This document shows positions 5,135 through 10,268 of a stretch of DNA of 10,268 nt, in pieces; positions within the stretch are counted from its first letter, which is position 1, and the number at the start of each line of letters is the position of its first letter. Source of the stretch: CAVSUR01 sp052143655. GTDB taxonomy: Bacteria > Actinomycetota > Actinomycetes > Streptosporangiales > Streptosporangiaceae. The stretch lies in assembly GCA_052143655.1 (NCBI GenBank), contig JBKQSL010000204.1, forward strand, positions 1-10,268. Reading direction: 5' to 3'. Position numbers and translations under genes: made by a program. The notes below the pieces were generated by a model. It saw only the letters and a program-made list of their open reading frames with translations. It made no database searches and was not told where the DNA came from.

Positions 5135-8100
5135 CTAGCGGTAGCCGCCCCGGGTAGGTGCCGTAGACCGGGGATGCGCGCCGCGGGCGCGATCGGCCAT
5201 CTCGGCCCAGAACCGGGTAAGCTGCGTCGGCCGCATCTCTTGCCATGGTGCCCGGCGGTTCAGGGAATTTCGGGGATTCCAGGTCAGCAGGGTCTGCTGG
5301 CGGCGGCAGAACGCCTCACTCATCTCCACCCTCGGCTGGACGCCCTTCGGCGGATACGGGCAGAGCTCGAAGACACACCCGTCCACGCAGTTGGTGCCGG
5401 GGGCTGAGGAAACGGCCGTGCCGACGGTCCGCCCAGGGTCGAGCGCGTCCCGGTAGCGGGTAATGCACGGTGGCAAGTCATTGCGGTTCGAGCGCTTCAG
5501 GCGCCGCTCGCGCTCGCTTGGCTGGTCGCCTCGTTCCGCCAGATTCAGCAGCAAGAGCACGTCGGCGACCAGTTGCTGGGCACGTCCGTTGAGTGCGGTC
5601 CACCCGGCGGATGGCGGGATCCACAGGCGGTGCCGGCGGTGTGGTGCCCCCTGGCTCAGCTTGCGGGAACCCACCTGCCCGACCACCCCGCTCTCATCGA
5701 TCCAGCAGTACCGCTGCGGGCGCCCCGTCTTCAGCGCCAGCCCGACCAGTAAGGCAGCCTCACGGACGAACGGGTGCGGTTCGGCCGGTGAGCCGGGTGG
5801 CTGGCTCCGGTCCGCACGCTCGCGGCCGGCGACGTCGAGCCAATGCTGGACGATCGCTTCAGGCTTGGCACCGCGGGAGTCGCCGGGCTGTTTCGAGCCT
5901 TCGGACAGATTCAGCAGGCAAAGGGCCTGAATCAGAGTCAGCTGGGTGAACCAGTAGCGGGCACCTTTAAGCATCTCCAAGGCCTGCTCGGCAAGGTACA
6001 TGCGCGCCTCGCGCAGCGTGTCGGGCTGCGCGGGCCGACGGTTGGCGGCGTGTTTGAACCCCTGCGCGAGCGCGATCTCAAGCGAGATGGGCAGATCCTC
6101 TTCCCCGGATCGTCGCCCGTCCTGCCCGATATGCCGTAGCCATCGCGCAAGGTCCGCCTGCGCCTGCGCTGCCAGGATCTTGTCGGCGGGCGCGTTCCCC
6201 CTCCCGCCGACGGAACCGACCAGCATCGGTGCTAGCCAGGCACTCATGATCGATGCTCGGCAGCTGTCATTGTCGCCTTCAGGCCCAGGCGTGAGCTGGT
6301 CAGCCCCGGTCCTGGGCCGCTCCATTCGCTCGGCTTCGCAGATCCGGCACGGCGCGGCCAGCAGGTGCCTGACCGCCCGGTAGGCTGCATCGCCGCCGAC
6401 GCCTATCTCCTGCGCCACTGCGAGCTGGATCGGATAGGACTGCTCGCTACAGCCGATCGCATAGAGCTGCGGGTAGGCAGGCCCGGCCCGGTATCGGTCA
6501 CCGCGCCGCCGCCGGTCATCGATCATCCGAGCTGCCTCGCCGAAGCGGTGAACCAGCCCGATCTTGCCCTCCTCCAGCGTCCTTGGGTCTTGGGCATGGA
6601 TCCGGGACCACCGATCCTTGATCTCCTCGGCGATGGCGGCGTGAGCAGGTGCAGCCCTGACGCAGTCGATCTCAAGTGCAGCCGCGTACATATCCAGCAC
6701 CTTATTGTCGTCGCGCGTGGCGGCGGCCTGCCGCAGCGGCCCGACGAATTCAGGCTGGGCATGCAGATGGGGCACGCCGAAACTGCGCGGCCGCCAGGTG
6801 CTCAAAGTAGCTTCACGGCGGGCGAATTCCGGGCGCCAGGTGCCGGTGGGTGTCGACGCGCGGGAGCACAGCACGAGCGCGATGAGGAACTCCCGGCCGG
6901 GCTGCGGATACTGCATGGCCTCCTGGCGGTAGGCGGGATCTAGCAATGCGGCGTCCAGCAACCGCGACCCGAGATATGCCTGCATCAAGCTGTGCGGGAA
7001 CCGGATACTGTCCCCACGTAGCTCGACAAGATCCAGCTGGGCCCCCCATGCCGCGGCAAGACGAACATCGAGGTTCCGGACGCCGCGCGCGTGGCCCGCT
7101 TGTTCGTCAATTATTGCAAGCCTCCGCTGCACTTCTGCGGAGATCCGCCTGCCCGGGAGATCGTCGAATTCGACCTCCAGCCGGTCGCGCTTGAGCCCTA
7201 TGCAGGCCAGTGCCGACAGCTGCTCGACCGCCGCCTGGCGCTCGGCCCGATTCAGCGGGACCTCTTCGCGAAGGTGCCCGTAGATGAGCGCCTGTTCCCA
7301 TGTCTCCAGCAGACCCAGCCGAAGTCTCGAGCGGTCCACGCCTCGAGTGTCCACCGCGCCGTGCTGGCCTGCCGAGGTGGGCTGAAGCAGGCCCTTGACC
7401 TGCAGTTCACGCGTGATCTGCAGGTAGAGCGGCGCCTCAACCACGTCCGCGGTCTCTACGATCCAGGCAAGCCGGCGCTCATCCTCGCCCGTTCCATCGC
7501 TGCCGATGTAAGCCAGCGCCGCCTCGTAGCTGAGCGACTCAAGCGTGAAAATCGTGGCTTCTGTAGCCCGGAGTGGATCGTGCGGGCGCGAGGCGATGAC
7601 GAGCGGCAGGTGCTGCTGGTGCGCTTTCCGAATGGCAGCGCGGATAATGTTATCCCGCTCCGGCTCAGCGCTAGTCCCGACGAGCGTCTCCTCCAGGCCG
7701 TCGGCGAGCACGATTATCTTTCCGTCCCTGCGCAGCCGCCGCCAGACAGTCTCGCCCTCGGCGGAGGAGAACAGGCTCGGATTCACCTGGTTGAGGAAGC
7801 GGTCCCGCGCCAGGTTCTCAAAGTCAAGATCTGCTGCAGCGTCACGCAGCCGGATTGGCACCGGGATCGCGTTCTTTTCGGCCAGGAATTCCGTGAGCCT
7901 GACAAGGACCGCAGTCTTCCCAGTGCCCACGCCGCCGACGAGCACCTGCGGGCGGGACCCTCGATCGTGCAGATCCGCCATTACCACCTTGCACAGTTCG
8001 TCCCGACCCACGACCTGGCCAATGATTGCCCCAGCCGTCGGCACGAGCTCACGAGACTCCTTTCGCGCCTTGGCCCGGTAGCGCCGCTGCAACCCGAACA

Positions 8101-8464
8101 GCCGCCAGAGCACGAGGGACGAGGCCAGAGCCAATAGCACACCGGATGCCAGAACATTAGAAATAACGCCGCAGGAAAAGCTGAGCGCCGCACACCTGCG
8201 GTCTGGGTCGAGCGCTGAACTCGACGACCCGCCGCGGACGAAATACAGATAGGCGACCCAGGCCAGCCAGAGGATGAAGATGAGCACCACAGTGCCGGTC
8301 AGCACCGTCACAGCCCGGAGCAGCCGCCGTGACCGCCATTTGCCAGGCTCATCGACGCCACTCCGGTCACGACGGCGGGGACGGGGACCGCCGAACAAGC
8401 GCGTCAGCTGGGGCACGGCCCTCCCCCTGCGTCTTGTGGCCAGACGGTTCCCTGCACCAGCCAT
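5135..8464 (-). CDS. Membrane-anchored NACHT-family STAND NTPase
   Basis: Encodes about 1,109 aa. The ATG at 8462-8464 is chosen because GGAGG sits 5 nt upstream; in-frame ATGs at 8560 and 8602 extend it but lack well-spaced sites. The basic N-terminus is followed by two transmembrane helices (about 48-76 and 97-125) joined by a short outside loop, placing the rest in the cytoplasm. The NTPase follows: VVGRDEL (about 152-158), Walker A GGVGTGKTA (177-185), Walker B KIIVLADGLEE (249-259; E where most NACHT proteins have the D of DGLDE), sensor VIASRP (289-294), LESLSYEAALAYI (about 308-320), and the winged-helix end motif FPHSLMQAYLGSRLL (489-503). The last ~600 residues are largely helical and end in a cysteine-rich block (C1000, C1026, C1030, C1035, C1053). 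Known relatives act as ATP-driven oligomerising switches, some in phage defence. Here the effector is presumably the membrane segment; the trigger is unknown. It is not in an operon. Confidence 0.85.
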   Translation of the reverse strand: MAGAGNRLATRRRGRAVPQLTRLFGGPRPRRRDRSGVDEPGKWRSRRLLRAVTVLTGTVVLIFILWLAWVAYLYFVRGGSSSSALDPDRRCAALSFSCGVISNVLASGVLLALASSLVLWRLFGLQRRYRAKARKESRELVPTAGAIIGQVVGRDELCKVVMADLHDRGSRPQVLVGGVGTGKTAVLVRLTEFLAEKNAIPVPIRLRDAAADLDFENLARDRFLNQVNPSLFSSAEGETVWRRLRRDGKIIVLADGLEETLVGTSAEPERDNIIRAAIRKAHQQHLPLVIASRPHDPLRATEATIFTLESLSYEAALAYIGSDGTGEDERRLAWIVETADVVEAPLYLQITRELQVKGLLQPTSAGQHGAVDTRGVDRSRLRLGLLETWEQALIYGHLREEVPLNRAERQAAVEQLSALACIGLKRDRLEVEFDDLPGRRISAEVQRRLAIIDEQAGHARGVRNLDVRLAAAWGAQLDLVELRGDSIRFPHSLMQAYLGSRLLDAALLDPAYRQEAMQYPQPGREFLIALVLCSRASTPTGTWRPEFARREATLSTWRPRSFGVPHLHAQPEFVGPLRQAAATRDDNKVLDMYAAALEIDCVRAAPAHAAIAEEIKDRWSRIHAQDPRTLEEGKIGLVHRFGEAARMIDDRRRRGDRYRAGPAYPQLYAIGCSEQSYPIQLAVAQEIGVGGDAAYRAVRHLLAAPCRICEAERMERPRTGADQLTPGPEGDNDSCRASIMSAWLAPMLVGSVGGRGNAPADKILAAQAQADLARWLRHIGQDGRRSGEEDLPISLEIALAQGFKHAANRRPAQPDTLREARMYLAEQALEMLKGARYWFTQLTLIQALCLLNLSEGSKQPGDSRGAKPEAIVQHWLDVAGRERADRSQPPGSPAEPHPFVREAALLVGLALKTGRPQRYCWIDESGVVGQVGSRKLSQGAPHRRHRLWIPPSAGWTALNGRAQQLVADVLLLLNLAERGDQPSERERRLKRSNRNDLPPCITRYRDALDPGRTVGTAVSSAPGTNCVDGCVFELCPYPPKGVQPRVEMSEAFCRRQQTLLTWNPRNSLNRRAPWQEMRPTQLTRFWAEMADRARGAHPRSTAPTRGGYR

Positions 8465-8775
8465 CGGGCCCTCCAGCAGCCACCTGCCTACGCGACTGTC
8501 AGCCACCGTATGTAAGGCAGTTCTCGCACCTTCATTGGTTGCGTAAACCTGCGCCGTCATGCTCCAATTCGCAATAAATACCACTACCCACCCAGGGCAC
8601 ATGCCCGTTTGCAGTCATCGTTACACTGAACCTTTTCATCCTGGTCTGGTGCAGGCCTGGCATAAGTGCTGATCAGGGACGGCGTGTCGGCTTCCGGTGT
8701 CGTGAAGCCCCTGACAGGTGAAGCGATCGACCAAGATCCGCGTCGTCTGCCCAGGGGCTTCCATGCTTTTCTGCG
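8465..8775. promoter_or_regulatory. NACHT gene promoter region and probable left end of an IS remnant
   Basis: Minus-strand transcription of the NACHT gene must start here. The part from about 8505 to 8660 is clearly richer in A/T than the flanks (AATTCGCAATAAATACC), as expected of a promoter, but I could not assign -10/-35 elements with confidence. The right part, from about 8700, carries a spaced inverted repeat and leads into the transposase fragment, so a mobile element end probably lies within this interval. Confidence 0.45.
8704..8761. repeat. 10-bp inverted repeat GAAGCCCCTG / CAGGGGCTTC
   Basis: The arms at 8704-8713 and 8752-8761 are perfect reverse complements, 38 bp apart, and the second arm ends just before an ATG (8763) near the expected transposase start. 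The pair probably belongs to the untranslated left end of the insertion sequence, as a transposase-binding or translation-limiting structure. This role is inferred from position. Confidence 0.45.
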
Positions 8776-9054
8776 GTGGCCGCGCTGCCGTTGTCCCGTC
8801 AGACCCTCGGCTATGTGACCGGGGTCGTCCGCCGCCACCGCAAGAAGATCGGGTCGTGCTGGCGGCGGCTCAGCCCCGGCCGGCAGGCCCTGATGGCCCT
8901 GGCCTATCTGCGCAAGGGCGAGACCTTCGCCGGCCTGGCCGCCGGGTTCGGCATCAGCACCGCCACCGCCTGGCGATACGTGAACGAGACCGCCGCCCTG
9001 CTCGCCGCCCGGGCCCCGAAGCTGTGCCCCGCCCTGCAAGCAGCCAGGAAGGCG
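8776..9054 (+). pseudogene. N-terminal fragment of an IS5-like DDE transposase
   Basis: The frame opening at the GTG at 8776 encodes about 93 residues resembling the N-terminal helix-turn-helix part of IS5-like actinobacterial transposases: LPLSRQTLGYVTGVVRRHRK, then SPGRQALMALAYLRKGETFA, then AAGFGISTATAWRYVNET and LLAARAPKL. The catalytic DDE domain of some 150-200 residues is absent; the frame instead runs into methyltransferase sequence. The natural start is probably the ATG at 8763, which is out of frame by one base, so a small early frameshift is also likely. It is non-functional as a transposase, and no matching right end was found in the window. The family-level call is secure; the exact IS group is not. 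Confidence 0.75.
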
Positions 9055-9102
9055 CGACCAGCTAGTCCGCAGCGGAGCCGCGGCCCAGTCCGCCGCGCCG
9101 GT

Positions 9103-9799
9103 TCGGGCCCCGTCGTGGACCTGCTCGCCGAACTCGCGCAGGGCGGCCCCGCGCTGGAGTTCGCGGCCGGCACCGGGCGGGTGGCGCTGGCGCTCAGCGG
9201 CCGGGGCGTCCCGGTGCACGGCATCGAACTGTCCCCGCACATGGCAGAGCGGATGCTCGCCAAGCCCGGCGCCGATGCGGTCCCGGTGACGATCGGCGAC
9301 ATGACCAGCACCCGGGTGCCGGGGATGTTCCGGCTGGTGTACCTGGTGGCGAGCACGATCATGAACGTCACCACGCAGGACGAGCAGCTGGCGGTCTTCG
9401 CCAGCGCGGCCGCGCCCCTGCAGCCCGGCGGGTGCTTCGTGGTGGAGGTGGAGGTCCCGCAGTTGCGCCGGGTGCCGCCCGGCCAGACCGGGTGGGTGCT
9501 CGCCCTCGACCCCGATCACGTCGGGATCGAGACTTTCGACGACACCGCGGCCCAGATCGCGTGGTCACATCACTGGAAGGAGGTGGAGGGGCATCTGGTG
9601 CGCCACTGCGCGCCCTACCGGTAGGTGTGGCCGTCCGAGCTGGACCCTGATGGCCAAGATCACTGGTTTCCGGGCCCGGGACCGCTGGGCGGGCTGGGAT
9701 CGTGCACCCTTCACCTCCGCCGGCCACAGCCAGGTCGTGGTCTTTGAGAAACTGCCGCAGCCACCCGCACGCGCAGAAGCACCGGATCTGCGCGGCTGA
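9103..9799 (+). pseudogene. Decayed class I SAM-dependent methyltransferase
   Basis: Translation gives GPVVDLLAELAQGGPALEF, then AAGTGRVALAL (motif I, SAM-binding glycines), GVPVHGIELS (acidic residue after beta-2), TIGDM (motif II region) and LQPGGCFVVEVEVP (motif III region), a typical small-molecule-type methyltransferase. Three lesions are visible. The N-terminal ~40 residues are missing and replaced in frame by the transposase fragment (junction between 9055 and 9103). A TAG at 9622-9624 falls where APYR is expected to continue as Y-VWPSELD, consistent with TAC to TAG. Finally, one extra C at 9645-9647 shifts the frame; in the new frame LMAKITGFRARDRWAGWDRAPF and SQVVVFEKL restore the expected C-terminus, ending at TGA 9797-9799. 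An intact start-to-9624 frame of 282 codons exists, but it is a chimera and unlikely to be a working enzyme. The original substrate is unknown. Confidence 0.8.
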
Positions 9800-10165
9800 C
9801 CTGCCCAGCGCACGGTAGTTGTCAGCCGCCCAGAACGGCTGTGCGCGCGATGGCGAAGAGCGGCCAATTACGGAGCGTGGTCACACTGCGCCGATCGGGC
9901 ATCTTAAGCGCCCCCGGCACTTGCGTTTAGCCTGCCTTGCTGGGCAGCCCTGCCAGCGTGGCTGCCCAGGACGCACTGTCCCGCGTGCCCCCCTTCAGGC
10001 TTGGTCGCTCCTGTTCCTGCACGCGGCGGCAAGCGCGCCAGTCCGGTTCAGGGTGTTTCTCCTCGAACCTTCGGGGACGGTCAGCCGGGGACATGACCCC
10101 GTCTCGCCGGTGGAGCCCGGCCAGCTCTGGCGGTGCGCAGGGCGGGCGCCCGGCTCGTCCGGGGG
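9800..10165. other. Spacer with no gene seen
   Basis: This 366 bp lies between the methyltransferase remnant and the convergent DinB-family gene. Apart from one strong hairpin (9940-9969) I see no ribosome binding site, coding signal or motif here. It serves as the shared 3' region of two convergent units. Confidence 0.5.
9940..9969. terminator. Candidate bidirectional terminator hairpin
   Basis: CTGGGCAGCC (9940-9949) and GGCTGCCCAG (9960-9969) form a perfect 10-bp stem with a 10-nt loop, the strongest hairpin in the window. It sits between the 3' ends of the convergent methyltransferase remnant and DinB-family gene. No U-tract follows on either strand. Confidence 0.5.
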
Positions 10166-10268
10166 TTACTGGCCGACGCGGCCGTCGATCCGCTCGCGGA
10201 GCAGGCCGGCGTGGCCGAGGTGGCGGGCGTGCTCCTCGACCATGTGGAGTATCACCTCGCGCAGCGCG
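10166..10268 (-). CDS. DUF664/DinB-family protein, C-terminus only
   Basis: The gene enters from the right edge on the minus strand and ends at the TAA at 10166-10168. The visible 33 residues read ALREVILHMVEEHARHLGHA followed by GLLRERIDGRVGQ. This closely fits the C-terminal helix of the DUF664 branch of the DinB superfamily: the H-x3-E-x2-RH-x2-H pattern carries metal-binding histidines of the four-helix bundle, and the end (D)LLRERIDG is characteristic. Members are related to mycothiol-dependent and other thiol-dependent metalloenzymes, but the reaction is unknown for most. The start, the rest of the fold and any operon partner lie outside the window. Confidence 0.8.
   Translation of the reverse strand, partial: ALREVILHMVEEHARHLGHAGLLRERIDGRVGQ

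Noticed and set aside
5121..5150. tRNA-like string (TGGCCTAGCGGTAG) near the NACHT stop
   Set aside because: It resembles a tRNA D-arm only over this stretch; no anticodon stem, T-loop or acceptor stem could be found, and it overlaps the coding end.
7091..8137. A 348-codon plus-strand frame opposite the NACHT gene
   Set aside because: It is a shadow of the NACHT coding strand; no motif or start signal, and the opposite strand has an unbroken set of NACHT motifs.
8465..8602. Longer NACHT protein starting at 8602 or 8560
   Set aside because: The upstream region is A/T-rich and promoter-like, and neither ATG has a well-spaced ribosome binding site, whereas the ATG at 8464 has GGAGG 5 nt away. 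This is not excluded, only less likely.
9968..9983. AGGACGCACTGTCCCG as a DosR-like box
   Set aside because: The spacing between half sites is one base too long and one half site is imperfect; it also lies in a 3' region.

Overview
The window is high-GC DNA with strong G/C bias at third codon positions, GGAGG-type ribosome binding sites and several actinobacterial protein families (YCII/DGPF protein, 'AWAVG...HWNG.AW' and 'SC..AGNCSAGG' secreted repeat proteins, DUF664 DinB protein, IS5-like transposase N-terminus). It is therefore almost certainly from a filamentous actinomycete; the genus cannot be fixed from the sequence alone. No rRNA, tRNA, CRISPR array or replication origin was seen.

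Left part (1-1336): a complete YCII-related (DGPF) gene on the plus strand, then a hairpin-rich spacer, then a small secreted protein of unknown function on the minus strand. Middle part (1555-4581): two divergently transcribed genes for exported repeat proteins. The minus-strand gene has eight ~55-residue repeats, each with a C-x5-C pair. The plus-strand gene has seven ~45-residue repeats and is a probable seven-bladed beta-propeller. The ~350 bp between their starts contains two 14-bp inverted repeats, GGGACCAAGGTCCC and GGGACTATGGTCCC. These closely match the box recognised by DosR/DevR-type response regulators (hypoxia, NO, dormancy control) and are the most specific regulatory signal in the window.

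Right part (5135-10268): after ~550 bp without a convincing gene comes a large minus-strand gene of about 1,109 codons. It encodes a membrane-anchored NACHT/STAND NTPase with two N-terminal transmembrane helices, Walker A and B motifs, a NACHT-type winged-helix end motif and a long helical C-terminal half closed by a cysteine-rich signature. It stands alone and looks like a single-gene immune or cell-fate switch. Its promoter side abuts a decayed region: the N-terminal fragment of an IS5-like transposase runs in frame into a SAM-dependent methyltransferase that lacks its N-terminus and carries an internal TAG and a 1-nt frameshift. The window ends in the C-terminus of a DUF664/DinB protein on the minus strand.

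The best leads are the paired DosR-like boxes between the two repeat-protein genes, and the solo two-TM NACHT protein with its cysteine-bearing C-terminal domain beside transposon debris.
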